From positions 372,001 through 436,000 of the forward strand of contig NZ_CP104302.1 in NCBI RefSeq assembly GCF_025215495.1: a stretch of 64,000 nt of DNA. Reading direction: 5' to 3'. The position numbers were made by a program, and so were the translations under genes. Below are positions 36,110 to 45,152 of the stretch, in pieces; position 1 is the stretch's first letter, and each line of letters opens with the position of its first letter. The notes under the pieces were generated by a model. That model was given only the letters and a program-made list of their open reading frames with translations. It did not search any database and had not been told where the DNA came from. The DNA is from Mycolicibacterium brumae. GTDB taxonomy: Bacteria > Actinomycetota > Actinomycetes > Mycobacteriales > Mycobacteriaceae.

Positions 36110-36517
36110 ATGAGAACATGTCGCGGCTGCGGTTCGGCTCTCACGAAACGCAGCCAGAAGAGTTTTTGCAGTAACGCCTGCCAGCGTGCGGCTGAGCGTG
36201 CAGAACGAACCAAGCACTGGCTGGAGACCGGTGAGGCGTCGTGCGCGGGCTCCCACCGGCTTCATTACATCAGGCTGCACCTCGCTCAGGCGCAGTCCGG
36301 GCGCTGCGCCATCTGCGGCTGCTCAGATGTGTGGCAGGGCGAAATTCTCGCGTTCGTGCTGGACCACATTGACGGCAACCCGGACAACAATCGACCGGAG
36401 AACCTCCGGCTGGTCTGTCCGAACTGCGACTCGCAGTTGCCGACGTACAAGAGTCGCAACCGCGGCCATGGTCGGGCGTTCCGTCGGACGAGGTACGCCA
36501 ACGGTCAGTCGTACTGA
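36110..36517 (+). CDS. Stand-alone HNH endonuclease
   Basis: 135 residues. An N-terminal zinc-ribbon-like part (CRGCGS, FCSNACQ) is followed by an HNH module. Zinc cysteines CAICGC and CPNCDS frame the catalytic DHIDGNPDNNRPENLRLVC. Such small HNH proteins are frequent in phages and as homing endonucleases. It lies 92 bp beyond the 5' end of the tRNA-Thr gene, so it may be a remnant of an integrated element. I see no integrase or attachment duplication. Confidence 0.85.
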   Translation: MRTCRGCGSALTKRSQKSFCSNACQRAAERAERTKHWLETGEASCAGSHRLHYIRLHLAQAQSGRCAICGCSDVWQGEILAFVLDHIDGNPDNNRPENLRLVCPNCDSQLPTYKSRNRGHGRAFRRTRYANGQSY

Positions 36518-36528
36518 CCGCACCGTGC

Positions 36529-37311
36529 TCACTCGTCGGCGTCGATGACCTTCGGGGTCGCCGGACGGGGCGGGGGCTTGCGGGGGCGCAGCCGGTCGGT
36601 GATGTTGGTCAGTGGGTTGGCCACCGTGCTCAGCGCGACGACGGTGTCGCGCAGCGCGTCGACTGTCGGGGTCAGCGCCTCCAGGCCGGGGGCCAGCCGG
36701 TTCAGCGTGTCGGTGATATTGATCAGCTGCTCCAGCGGACCGTTCTTGGCGGTCAGCCGCTCGATGACGCCGTCTTCGGCCAGCAGCCGCTCCAGCACGC
36801 CGTCCTCGGCGAACAGCCGCTCGGCCAAACCGTCCTCGCTGAGCAGCCGCTCGACCAGCCCGTCGTCGGCGAGCAGCTGGTCTACCAGGCCGCCCGGGGC
36901 GAGCGCGCGTTCCAGGCCGCTGCCCTCGGCGTTGAGCTTGTCCAGCGCTCCGCCGGGTGCGCTCAACCGGTCCACCACGCCGCCCGGGCGCGTCAGCTTG
37001 TCGAGTGGGCCGTCCTTGCGCATCAGCTTGTCCAGCGGGCCATCCGGCGCGAGCGCGCGGTTCAGCGCCGAGTTCTCGTCGGTCAGTCCGTCGGCGAGCT
37101 TGGCCGCGCGCTGGATCCGGGCCACCGCGTCGTCCAGACCGAGCAGGTGCACCACGGCGGTCGCGGTGTCGTCGACCTTGGGCACCTCCACCCCGGCCTT
37201 CTTGGCGGCGTCGATCGCCTCGCCCGCGACTTCCAGGCCGACCTGGGTGGCGGCCAGCCCGACCTTGAGGGGGACAACCGCCGCGTTGATCAGCGCATCG
37301 CCGAGATTCAT
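36529..37311 (-). CDS. Decapeptide-repeat protein (Rv0756c-like)
   Basis: 260 residues. After an Ala/Val-rich helical start, residues of about 89-198 form eleven tandem 10-residue units with consensus DGxLxRLLAE (examples: DGPLDKLMRK, DGLVERLLSE, DGVLERLLAE). A helical region and a basic Pro-rich tail (RPRKPPPRPATP) follow. A Gly at each turn with a Leu pair suggests short helices stacked as a solenoid. No catalytic residue is apparent. The homologue in M. tuberculosis, Rv0756c, sits in the same place before phoP. It is divergent from phoP, 118 bp apart. Confidence 0.75.
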   Translation of the reverse strand: MNLGDALINAAVVPLKVGLAATQVGLEVAGEAIDAAKKAGVEVPKVDDTATAVVHLLGLDDAVARIQRAAKLADGLTDENSALNRALAPDGPLDKLMRKDGPLDKLTRPGGVVDRLSAPGGALDKLNAEGSGLERALAPGGLVDQLLADDGLVERLLSEDGLAERLFAEDGVLERLLAEDGVIERLTAKNGPLEQLINITDTLNRLAPGLEALTPTVDALRDTVVALSTVANPLTNITDRLRPRKPPPRPATPKVIDADE

Positions 37312-37429
37312 GAACTCAGTCTATGGCGGCGCCGCACGTGTGGGACCGTCGAACTTCAAAGCGTGGCTCACAGCAACTCCACAGCGAGCGAGCGGACAAT
37401 CGGCAGCCGATCGTGAGGAAATGGAAACC

Positions 37430-38164
37430 ATGACCATGACGAGCACTGAACCTGCGTCGGCGACCAAGGCCGAACCGGAAGCCCGGGTACTCGTCGTCGA
37501 CGACGAGGCCAACATCGTCGACCTGTTGTCGGTGAGTCTGAAGTTCCAGGGCTTCGAGGTGCACACCGCCAGCAGCGGCCCCGAGGCGCTGGCCGCCGCC
37601 CGTGAGATCCGCCCGGACGCGGTGATCCTCGACGTGATGATGCCCGGCATGGACGGTTTCGGGGTGCTGCGCCGGCTGCGCGACGACGGCATCGACGCCC
37701 CGGCGCTGTTCCTCACCGCGCGGGACTCTCTGGAGGACAAGATCGCCGGGCTCACCCTCGGCGGCGACGACTACGTCACCAAGCCGTTCAGCCTGGAGGA
37801 AGTGGTGGCCCGGCTGCGGGTTATCCTGCGCCGGGTCGGCAAGGGCGTGGAGGCCCCGAAGACCAACCGGTTGAAGTTCGCCGACATCGAGCTCGACGAG
37901 GACACCCACGAGGTGTGGAAAGCCGGCGAGCCGGTCTCGCTGTCGCCGACCGAGTTCACCCTGCTGCGCTACTTCGTCATCAACGCCGGCACCGTGCTGA
38001 GCAAACCGAAGATCCTCGACCACGTCTGGCGCTACGACTTCGGCGGCGACGTGAACGTGGTCGAGTCCTACGTGTCCTACCTGCGGCGCAAGGTCGACAC
38101 CGGGGAGAAGCGACTGCTGCACACGCTGCGCGGCGTCGGCTACGTGCTCCGCGAACCGCGTTAG
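37430..38164 (+). CDS. phoP: Response regulator PhoP
   Basis: 244 residues from ATG 37430 (GAGGAAA about 10 bp upstream); an ATG at 37421 is also possible. The receiver domain has the acidic pair in VVDDEAN, phospho-acceptor Asp68 (VILDVMMPG), and Lys in TKPFSLEE. The OmpR-type winged helix (SPTEFTLLRYFVINAG through SYVSYLRRKVDTGEK) binds DNA. It controls complex-lipid synthesis, ESX-1 secretion and pH adaptation in mycobacteria. phoR follows after 34 bp. Confidence 0.97.
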   Translation: MTMTSTEPASATKAEPEARVLVVDDEANIVDLLSVSLKFQGFEVHTASSGPEALAAAREIRPDAVILDVMMPGMDGFGVLRRLRDDGIDAPALFLTARDSLEDKIAGLTLGGDDYVTKPFSLEEVVARLRVILRRVGKGVEAPKTNRLKFADIELDEDTHEVWKAGEPVSLSPTEFTLLRYFVINAGTVLSKPKILDHVWRYDFGGDVNVVESYVSYLRRKVDTGEKRLLHTLRGVGYVLREPR

Positions 38165-38198
38165 AGCTCTTGGGGCTTTCCTGGGGGACAATGGCCGG

Positions 38199-39758
38199 GT
38201 GAACGACGGAACCGGGGCTCCACTGCGACGCGGCGTTCCGCTGCGGGTGAGCATGGTCGCCGCGGTGCTGGTGCTGGTGGCCTCCGGCCTGCTGGCCTCC
38301 GGCGTCGCCGTCACCACCATCCTGCGGCACAACCTGATCGACCGGGTGGACCAATCCCTGGTGAGCGCGCTGGACAGCTGGGCGCAGGCCCCCCGACAGC
38401 TTGCCAAGGACATGCCGAACCCGGGCCGTCCGCCGTCGAAGTTCTATGTCAGCGGTGTGGATAGTGCGGGCCGCACCTGGATGGCCATCAACGATCGCGG
38501 CGCCGAACCGGATCTGCCCGCCGGCAAGGACGTGGGCCGGGTGCCGATCACCATCGGATCCCGCGACGGTTCCGGGGTCAGCTGGCGGGTGGTCTCCCAG
38601 CGCGGCCCGGACGGTTCGCTGACCACCGTCGCCCGGGACCTGCGTGACACCGAAGCCACCGTGCGGGAGCTGGTGTTCGCCCAGGCCGGGATGGCGTTCT
38701 GCATGCTGTTGCTGTTGGCCATCGCCGGCTACGCGCTGGTGAATCGGAGTCTGCGGCCGCTGCGCGAGGTGGAGAAGACCGCTGCGGCCATTGCCGACGG
38801 CGAGCTGGAAAGCCGTGTGCCCGAACGTGATCCGCGCACCGAGGTCGGCCGGCTGTCGCTCGCGCTGAACGGCATGCTGGCCCAGATCCAGACCGCGATG
38901 GCCGACCGGGAGGCCTCCGCCGAACATGCCAAGCAGTCCGAGCACCGGATGCGCCGATTCATCACCGACGCCAGCCACGAACTGCGCACTCCGCTGACCA
39001 CCATCCGTGGATTCGCCGAGCTGTACCGCCAGGGCGCCGCGCGGGACGTGGACATGCTGATGTCTCGCATCGAAAGCGAAGCCACCCGGATGGGTCTGCT
39101 GGTGGAGGACCTGCTGCTGCTCGCCCGCTTCGACGCGCAGCGCCCGCTGGAGCAGCGGTGCGTCGACCTGCTCACCATCGCCAGCGACGCGGTGCACGAC
39201 GCGCGTTCGGTGGCCCCGCAGCGACTGATCACGCTCGAGGTGTTCGATGGACCCGGCACGCCCGAGGTCCTCGGCGACGACGCCCGGCTGCGGCAGGTGC
39301 TGTCCAACCTGGTCGCCAACGCGCTGCAGCACACCCCGCCGTCGGCGTCCATCACGGTGCGGGTCGGCACCGAGGGGCAGGATGCGGTGTTGGAGGTCGT
39401 CGACCAGGGCCCCGGGATGGATCCCGAGGAGGCCCAGCGGGTGTTCCAGCGCTTTTATCGGACCGACGCCTCCCGCAACCGGTCCAGCGGCGGCGCCGGG
39501 CTCGGGTTGTCCATCGTCGACTCGCTGGTCCGGGCGCATCTCGGCCGGGTCAGCGTGAGCACCGACGTCGGGCAGGGCTGCCGGTTCCGGGTCGCCATCC
39601 CGCGTCTGGTCGGTGATGACGACACCGCCGACGCCCCGGACTCTGCGGACGCCGCGGACGCTCCGGACTCGGCGGACGCTCCGGACGCTGTGGACGCTCC
39701 GCACTCCGCCGTCGAAGAGGTTGTGGCGGTCAGCCCTGCTCTGCCAGCGCGGCCTTGA
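38199..39758 (+). CDS. phoR: Sensor histidine kinase PhoR
   Basis: 519 residues from GTG. Two membrane helices (about 14-40 and 154-180) frame an extracytoplasmic sensor loop. HAMP ([17 protein letters not shown]) leads to the dimerisation domain with phospho-His260 in [12 protein letters not shown], then N, G1, F and G2 boxes ([21 protein letters not shown]). The C-terminus is unusual: about 50 residues of Asp/Ala/Ser/Pro repeats, partly overlapping the convergent HIT gene by 29 bp. It phosphorylates PhoP. Confidence 0.95.
   Translation: MNDGTGAPLRRGVPLRVSMVAAVLVLVASGLLASGVAVTTILRHNLIDRVDQSLVSALDSWAQAPRQLAKDMPNPGRPPSKFYVSGVDSAGRTWMAINDRGAEPDLPAGKDVGRVPITIGSRDGSGVSWRVVSQRGPDGSLTTVARDLRDTEATVRELVFAQAGMAFCMLLLLAIAGYALVNRSLRPLREVEKTAAAIADGELESRVPERDPRTEVGRLSLALNGMLAQIQTAMADREASAEHAKQSEHRMRRFITDASHELRTPLTTIRGFAELYRQGAARDVDMLMSRIESEATRMGLLVEDLLLLARFDAQRPLEQRCVDLLTIASDAVHDARSVAPQRLITLEVFDGPGTPEVLGDDARLRQVLSNLVANALQHTPPSASITVRVGTEGQDAVLEVVDQGPGMDPEEAQRVFQRFYRTDASRNRSSGGAGLGLSIVDSLVRAHLGRVSVSTDVGQGCRFRVAIPRLVGDDDTADAPDSADAADAPDSADAPDAVDAPHSAVEEVVAVSPALPARP
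39618..39710 (+). repeat. Short tandem repeats encoding the ADAPDS tail of PhoR
   Basis: Units of 9-15 bp built on GCGGACGCTCCGGAC recur about six times and encode [19 protein letters not shown] sequence. Each unit keeps the frame. Such arrays expand and contract easily, so the PhoR tail length may vary between strains. Confidence 0.7.
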
Positions 39759-40134
39759 TCTTGGCCTGAGCCTCGTCGAGGGATTCCGGGGAGGGATTGC
39801 GATCCACGCCGGCGAACCCGATGTCGGTGAGGTTGCGCAGCGGGAAGACGTGCACGTGCAGGTGCGGCACCTCCAGCCCGGCGACCAGCAGGCCGGCCCG
39901 CGGCGCGTCGAACGCCGTCACCACGGCCTGCCCGATTTTCTGCGCGACGGTCATCAGCCGGGCGTTGACCTCCGGGTCGATGTCCTGCCACTGATCGATC
40001 TCGGCGCGGGGAACCACCAGCGTGTGGCCCTGGGTCATCGGTTCGATGGTCAGGAACGCGACGAACTCGTCGTCTTCGTAGACGAAGCGCCCGGGCAGTT
40101 CGCCGTTGATGATCTTGGTGAAAATGGTGGCCAT
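39730..40134 (-). CDS. HIT-family nucleotide hydrolase (Rv0759c-like)
   Basis: 134 residues. The histidine triad HxHxHxx is HLHVHVF with His91, His93 and His95; His93-95 act in AMP-transfer hydrolysis. N-terminal [18 protein letters not shown] is typical of Hint-branch proteins. The natural substrate in mycobacteria is unknown. It converges on phoR with a 29-bp overlap and diverges from purD. Confidence 0.93.
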   Translation of the reverse strand: MATIFTKIINGELPGRFVYEDDEFVAFLTIEPMTQGHTLVVPRAEIDQWQDIDPEVNARLMTVAQKIGQAVVTAFDAPRAGLLVAGLEVPHLHVHVFPLRNLTDIGFAGVDRNPSPESLDEAQAKIKAALAEQG

Positions 40135-40173
40135 GGAACCCCAGCATAGGAGTCCGCGGCTAGGCTGACCGGC

Positions 40174-41430
40174 GTGCGCGTCCTCGTAATCGGATCCGGT
40201 GCCCGTGAACACGCTCTGCTGCTGGCCTTGGCCCGCGACCCGCAGGTGGAAGCCTTGGCGGTGGCCCCCGGCAACGCCGGCACCGCGGCGATCGCCGAAC
40301 AGCGCGACATCGACGCCACCAACGGCGCCGAAGTGGTCGCGCTGGCCCGCGGATTCGGGGCCGACCTGGTGGTGATCGGGCCCGAGCTGCCGCTGGTCGC
40401 CGGCGTCGCCGACGCGGTGCGTGCCGCCGGCATCCCCTGTTTCGGGCCGAGCCGGGAGGCCGCCCAGATCGAGGGGTCCAAGCAGTTCGCCAAGGATGTG
40501 ATGAGCGCGGCCGGTGTGCGGACCGCTGTGAGTGAGATCGTGGACAATCCGGCCAAGCTGGATTCGGCGCTGAACCGCTTCGGCCCGCCGGCCGGGCAGG
40601 CCGCCTGGGTGGTCAAGGACGACGGCCTGGCCGCCGGGAAGGGTGTGGTGGTCAGCGCCGACCGCGACGTCGCCCGCGCGCACGCCGCCGCGCTGTTGGA
40701 CGACGGGCACCCGGTGCTGCTCGAGTCCTTCCTTGACGGACCCGAGGTGTCGCTGTTCTGCGTGGTCGACGGCGAGACCGTGGTGCCTCTGCTGCCCGCG
40801 CAGGACTTCAAGCGCGTCGGCGACGGCGACACCGGCCCTAACACCGGCGGCATGGGCGCCTACTCGCCGCTGCCCTGGCTGGCTGCCGAGACGGTCGACG
40901 CGATCGTCGAGGATGTGGTGAAACCCGTTGCCGCCGAGATGGTTCGGCGCGGAACCCCGTTCACCGGGCTGCTCTACGCCGGGCTGGCCATCACGTCATC
41001 GGGGCCCGCGGTGGTGGAGTTCAACTGCCGCTTCGGCGACCCGGAAACCCAGGCCGTGTTGTCGCTGCTGGAATCGCCATTGGGCCAGCTCCTGCATGCC
41101 GCTTCGACTGGCTCCCTTGATTCCTTCGGTGCGCTTTCTTGGCGCGACGGCTCGGCTGTGACGGTGGTGGTCGCCGCCGAGCACTACCCGGGCCGGCCCC
41201 GCACCGGCGACGTGATCACCGGGGCTTCTGCGCCGGGCGTGCTGCACGCCGGCACCGCCCGCCGCGACGACGGCGCCGTCGTCTCTTCCGGTGGCCGAGT
41301 GCTGTCGGTGGTCGGCGCCGGCGCCGACCTGTCCGCCGCCCGCGCCGACGCCTACGCCAAGATCGCCGGAATCAAGTTGGCCGGCAGCCACTTCCGCACC
41401 GATATCGCCAAGACCGCGGCAGGGGAGTAG
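40174..41430 (+). CDS. purD: Phosphoribosylamine-glycine ligase (GAR synthetase)
   Basis: 418 residues from GTG. It is an ATP-grasp enzyme with N-terminal [13 protein letters not shown], the P-loop-like [10 protein letters not shown], the [11 protein letters not shown] motif and the metal-binding [12 protein letters not shown]. It performs the second step of purine synthesis: ribosylamine-5-phosphate, glycine and ATP to GAR. purB, purC and purSQ lie further along in the window. A terminator follows at 41664. Confidence 0.97.
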   Translation: MRVLVIGSGAREHALLLALARDPQVEALAVAPGNAGTAAIAEQRDIDATNGAEVVALARGFGADLVVIGPELPLVAGVADAVRAAGIPCFGPSREAAQIEGSKQFAKDVMSAAGVRTAVSEIVDNPAKLDSALNRFGPPAGQAAWVVKDDGLAAGKGVVVSADRDVARAHAAALLDDGHPVLLESFLDGPEVSLFCVVDGETVVPLLPAQDFKRVGDGDTGPNTGGMGAYSPLPWLAAETVDAIVEDVVKPVAAEMVRRGTPFTGLLYAGLAITSSGPAVVEFNCRFGDPETQAVLSLLESPLGQLLHAASTGSLDSFGALSWRDGSAVTVVVAAEHYPGRPRTGDVITGASAPGVLHAGTARRDDGAVVSSGGRVLSVVGAGADLSAARADAYAKIAGIKLAGSHFRTDIAKTAAGE

Positions 41431-41733
41431 CGCGGTTGCGCCACCAGTAGCGCTGCGGTGGTGGTGCGGCGACCCTGCGCGTCCCCAGTTACCCCAGGCC
41501 GGAATGCGCGTTTGCTAGAAACAGTGGGACGGAAACTCGGCCTGGAATCTGCCCGGTGTCACTGGGGTCGCGAAGAATCGTCCTGAGGTCAAAGGCGAGG
41601 CTCCAAAAGCGCCGCCGATCGTCGTGAGGTGACTGGCGTCGCCCGGAATCACGCCCAACGAAGAACCCGGGGGAAGGCTGGTCGCCTTCCCCCGGGTTTT
41701 CGATTAGCGCCGAGGCGCTAGGTCACTGCGGTG
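41431..41733. other. Intergenic region between purD and a convergent gene
   Basis: About 300 bp with no open reading frame I would call a gene. The only clear structure is the hairpin terminator at 41664-41698. The sequence before it is of ordinary composition, without repeats shared with other parts of the window. Confidence 0.6.
41664..41698. terminator. Hairpin terminator shared by convergent genes
   Basis: AACCCGGGGGAAGG pairs perfectly with CCTTCCCCCGGGTT over a 7-nt loop, followed by TTTCGAT on the plus strand and preceded by AAG on the other. It lies between purD (+) and the secreted-protein gene (-), so it can serve both strands. Confidence 0.85.
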
Positions 41734-43395
41734 TCAGTCGCTGCTGCCGCCGGAGCCATTGCCGCCGCCGGAGCCTTCGCCGCCGCCGTTTCCGCCATTG
41801 CCGCTGCTGGCGCTCGGACCGGATGGGCTGGAGGAGTCAGCGGCAGAGCCGTTGGACTTGCCTCCCAGACCGATCCGCTTGGTGATCGAGTTGGTCAGCT
41901 TGTCCACACGCTTGGTGATGCTGTTCTGCAGCTTCTCAGCCCGCTGCTGAATCTTGCTGCCAACACTGCTGCTCGCCGAGCGTGTGCTCGACTTCGGTGC
42001 CTGGGTGCCGGGAGCCTCGCCATCGGCCTTCGCGCCGTTGGCCAGCTCAGAGGCAAGATTCGCGGGAGCCTCAGCCCTGTCCTTCAGGCGGCCCGTGCCG
42101 TCCCCCTCATCGCCTTCATTGGTGGGGTTCGCAACATTCGTTCCCTGGATGTCGGCAGTCGGAGTCAAATCCTGAGACTTCTTCTCGCTGCCGGTCTGGG
42201 TCGGTGCAGCCGCGACTGTGAGGGCGAGGTTGCTTGGGAGTGCACCAGGATCGCCGTTCCTGTTCGACGTATCTTCGGGATCGGGCCGCTCGGCAGTGAG
42301 CGTCTTGTTGATTTGCTCGGGCACCTGGCGCGTGAAGAAATCGAAGGTGCTGTTCACAGTGAAGATGCCCGGGAAATTTTGTCCCGTTCCGACGGAACCC
42401 TGCTCCCTCACGAACTTCGGAATGTAACCGACGAGGAATGCGCCGGTGATTTTCGCCGGTGCGTTCACGAGCTCGCTGGCCGCGGTCTCGAAATCTCCGC
42501 CTTGCACCGCTCCGGCGAAGGTCTCAACGATCTCAAGCGTCTGGAAGACGGTGGTAACCTGCGGGGCGAGAACGGCCCGCGCGAAGTTGCCGATCATTCC
42601 ACGGTTCAGTAGTCCATATGAGGCCCAACCGGGTCGCTGCTGAGAATCGAACGCCTCGTCCATCCACGAAGCACCCAGGATCCTCGACAAGGGTTCCACA
42701 CCGAGATCGTCGAAGAAATCTCCTGGCACGCGGAATGCGTCCAGCATCGATCCGCGGAAGTCTGACAATCCGGCAGTCAGGAACCAGTAGTTGATCTCAC
42801 TGTAGGCACCGAATGGGTCGCCCGCTGCAAGTAGGGCCGCGGAGGCCTGCAGGACCTCGGGAAGCGCCTCGACGGCTTCCTGGATCTGGTCGAAGAGGCC
42901 TTCGCCTGCGTTGCCGATTCTCTCAACGTAGTCCGGAATGTTGGCCGCAACTGTCTGGTAACGCTCCGGATCCGCCAAGTTGCGGAAGCTGTTGACGAAC
43001 TGAGCCTGAACGTCGGGGTCGCTGAAGGTCTCAGCAAGCTGCTCCCACTGCTCTGACGAGCCCTCGAACAACTTCTGTAGCTGGAGCGAGAGGCCTTCCT
43101 GGACGACCTTCGGCGATCCGTCCGGGTTAGTGAAGACCACCTCGTAGCCGTTGAACACGTCCTGCCAAACCTCCAGCGGATTCTGGAAAGCCGTCAGCCC
43201 ATAGGCATCCGCCCGGGCCTGCTCGATCCGCTGGATCTGGACATCGGAAGACGCCATCGGCGAGACCACCGACGGGGTGATGGCAAGGGCGCTGGTGGCG
43301 GCGATGGCGACGCCGGCGGCCAGGTACTTGGCCCGGTTGCGGACCGGGGCGGGGGACTCGAGCTCCGTGGTCGACGCTCGGCGGGGTGACTGCAA
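41734..43395 (-). CDS. Unknown exported protein, divergent partner of a PPE gene
   Basis: 553 residues from TTG 43395, preferred because AAGGAG lies 7 bp upstream. A basic start and hydrophobic segment (KYLAAGVAIAATSALAITP, about 22-40) suggest export. Residues ~60-370 are helical and rich in Phe, Gln and Ala, without a domain I recognise. The remainder is disordered: a polar stretch, then two similar basic units (SITKRVDKLTN, SITKRIGLGG) and a Gly/Ser/Asn-rich end. It shares an IdeR-like box with the PPE gene, so an iron-related surface role is plausible but unproven. GC is lower than in neighbouring genes. Confidence 0.7.
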   Translation of the reverse strand: MQSPRRASTTELESPAPVRNRAKYLAAGVAIAATSALAITPSVVSPMASSDVQIQRIEQARADAYGLTAFQNPLEVWQDVFNGYEVVFTNPDGSPKVVQEGLSLQLQKLFEGSSEQWEQLAETFSDPDVQAQFVNSFRNLADPERYQTVAANIPDYVERIGNAGEGLFDQIQEAVEALPEVLQASAALLAAGDPFGAYSEINYWFLTAGLSDFRGSMLDAFRVPGDFFDDLGVEPLSRILGASWMDEAFDSQQRPGWASYGLLNRGMIGNFARAVLAPQVTTVFQTLEIVETFAGAVQGGDFETAASELVNAPAKITGAFLVGYIPKFVREQGSVGTGQNFPGIFTVNSTFDFFTRQVPEQINKTLTAERPDPEDTSNRNGDPGALPSNLALTVAAAPTQTGSEKKSQDLTPTADIQGTNVANPTNEGDEGDGTGRLKDRAEAPANLASELANGAKADGEAPGTQAPKSSTRSASSSVGSKIQQRAEKLQNSITKRVDKLTNSITKRIGLGGKSNGSAADSSSPSGPSASSGNGGNGGGEGSGGGNGSGGSSD

Positions 43396-43481
43396 GATTC
43401 TTCTCCTTGAGAGCAGCTGGAGGTTCGCTGGAAAGTTCCTGTGAACCGTCTGGAGGTTAGCTGAGCGTTGCCTATCAAACA

Positions 43482-43500
43482 ATAGGTACGGCTAACCTAA
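43482..43500. promoter_or_regulatory. IdeR-like iron box in the divergent promoter
   Basis: ATAGGTACGGCTAACCTAA agrees with the mycobacterial IdeR consensus TTAGGTTAGGCTAACCTAA at 16 of 19 positions, with the right half perfect. It is 87 bp upstream of the unknown exported protein (TTG start) and 86 bp upstream of the PPE gene, so both could be iron-repressed. Confidence 0.7.
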
Positions 43501-43585
43501 GTAATCGACATGTGTCAAACCTCACCGCTGTAGCAAAGGTTTGGCTTAGCTAACGCCGCTTAGGCCGTGCAATACTCCGAGGACC

Positions 43586-45109
43586 ATGACTGCACCGGTG
43601 TGGATGGCGGCGCCGCCTGAGGTTCACTCGACCCTGCTCAATAGCGGGCCGGGCGCTGGTCCGTTGCTGGCCGCAGCCGCCTCCTGGACGTCGCTCAGCG
43701 CCGAATATGCCGACACCGCAACGGAACTCAGCGCTGTGCTGGCCTCGGTGGAAGCGGGTTCCTGGGAGGGTTCGTCGGCGGCGCAGTACCTGGTGTCGCA
43801 CCTGCCCTTCCTCGCCTGGCTGTCCCAAGCGAGTACGAACAGCGCGGCGCTGGCCGCCCAGCACGAGACCGCCGCCGCCGCGTACAGCGGCGCGGTGGCG
43901 ACCATGCCGACCATGGCCGAGCTAACCGCCAACCGGACCACCCAGGCGGTTCTTGCCTCCACAAATTTCCTGGGGATCAACACCGTCCCCATGGCGATCA
44001 ACGAGGCGAACTACATCCGGATGTGGATTCAGGCCGCCGCCACCATGGCCGCCTACGACCTGACCGCGGGCACGGCCGTGCGTTCCGCGCCGATCACCGA
44101 TGTCGCCCCGCCGATCCTGGCCGTCGGCGACGGGGACGCCACCGCCAATGTCATGTCGGCCCGCGCCATGAGCACCGCCGCCGACTCCGGGTTCCGGATC
44201 CCCAACCCGCTCTATGACTGGCTGGTGGCCAATGACCCGATCGACAAGTGGCTGGCCGGCGTCTCCGAGCACTTCCACGGCATGTACGTGCAGCTGCGCG
44301 ACATCATCTTCGACCCGATCAACACTGCGATCCGGTTGGGCGAGGCGATCGCCAGCGAGGGCCTCGGCGCGATCGGGCCATCCGGATCGATGGCCAATGT
44401 GTTCTTCTTGTTCGCCTACGGCGCTGTCTTCGCGCTGATCGGCACGCCGCTATACCCGGCGTTCGCCGCCCCCGCGGCGATCGCCCTGCCGATCGCTCTG
44501 GGTCTCGGTGGCATGGGCAATTACCTCGACGCGTACGCCGAGCCGCCGGCCGAGGCCGCCCCCGAGCAGCCGCAGCTGGCCGCCAGCGTTCCGGCGGGCA
44601 ACCCGACGCCGACGGCCGGCGCCACCGCCACCGGCGGGGCGTCGTCCGCGACGACGCCCGCGCCCTCCCCGGCGCCGACGACCCCCGCCCCGGCGAGCCC
44701 GACCGTCGTCTACGCCGTCGGCGGCGACGACCCGGGCATCGGCTTCGGCCCGGGGTTGCGCAGCGGCGCCCAGGCCGCGGAGTCGGCCTCGGAGTCCGCC
44801 TACGTCGGCGCGTCCGCCGCAGCCGCCGCGGCAGCGGCCGCCCGACGCAAAGCCCGTCGCAAGCGCCATCAGGGCGGCGACGCCAACGTGCGCGCCTACC
44901 GCTACGAATTCCTGGACGCCACACCGGATCCCGAGCCGACGGAACCGGAGCGACCCACCGTCGTCGCCGGCGGCAAGGGCGCGGGAACCGTCGGGTTCAC
45001 CGGCGTCACCGGACCCAAGCACCTCGGCGTCGCGGGCCTGACCGTGCTGGCCGCCGACGACGAGACTCCCGTCGAACCGATGCTGCCCAGCGACTGGGAG
45101 CGAAACTAG
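43586..45109 (+). CDS. PPE family protein, PPW subfamily
   Basis: 507 residues. The N-terminal PPE domain (about 1-175) has Pro10-Pro11-Glu12 and the WxG-type Trp60-Glu61-Gly62 turn. A hydrophobic region near 265-312 and a Pro/Ala-rich linker follow. The C-terminus carries GTVGFTGV and the PxxPxxW motif (Pro498, Pro501, Trp504) that defines the PPW subfamily. Such proteins are exported by ESX systems; PPW members such as PPE36/37 have been tied to haem or iron use. No PE or ESX gene is adjacent. An iron box lies upstream. Confidence 0.9.
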   Translation: MTAPVWMAAPPEVHSTLLNSGPGAGPLLAAAASWTSLSAEYADTATELSAVLASVEAGSWEGSSAAQYLVSHLPFLAWLSQASTNSAALAAQHETAAAAYSGAVATMPTMAELTANRTTQAVLASTNFLGINTVPMAINEANYIRMWIQAAATMAAYDLTAGTAVRSAPITDVAPPILAVGDGDATANVMSARAMSTAADSGFRIPNPLYDWLVANDPIDKWLAGVSEHFHGMYVQLRDIIFDPINTAIRLGEAIASEGLGAIGPSGSMANVFFLFAYGAVFALIGTPLYPAFAAPAAIALPIALGLGGMGNYLDAYAEPPAEAAPEQPQLAASVPAGNPTPTAGATATGGASSATTPAPSPAPTTPAPASPTVVYAVGGDDPGIGFGPGLRSGAQAAESASESAYVGASAAAAAAAAARRKARRKRHQGGDANVRAYRYEFLDATPDPEPTEPERPTVVAGGKGAGTVGFTGVTGPKHLGVAGLTVLAADDETPVEPMLPSDWERN

Positions 45110-45152
45110 TCTCCGGGCGGCACGCTCCCGTCGTCCTCGGACCCTTCGGCGA

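Noticed and set aside
43536..43560. A second IdeR box near the PPE start (GGCTTAGCTAACGCC)
   Set aside because: Only about 11 of 19 positions agree with the consensus, too weak to call.
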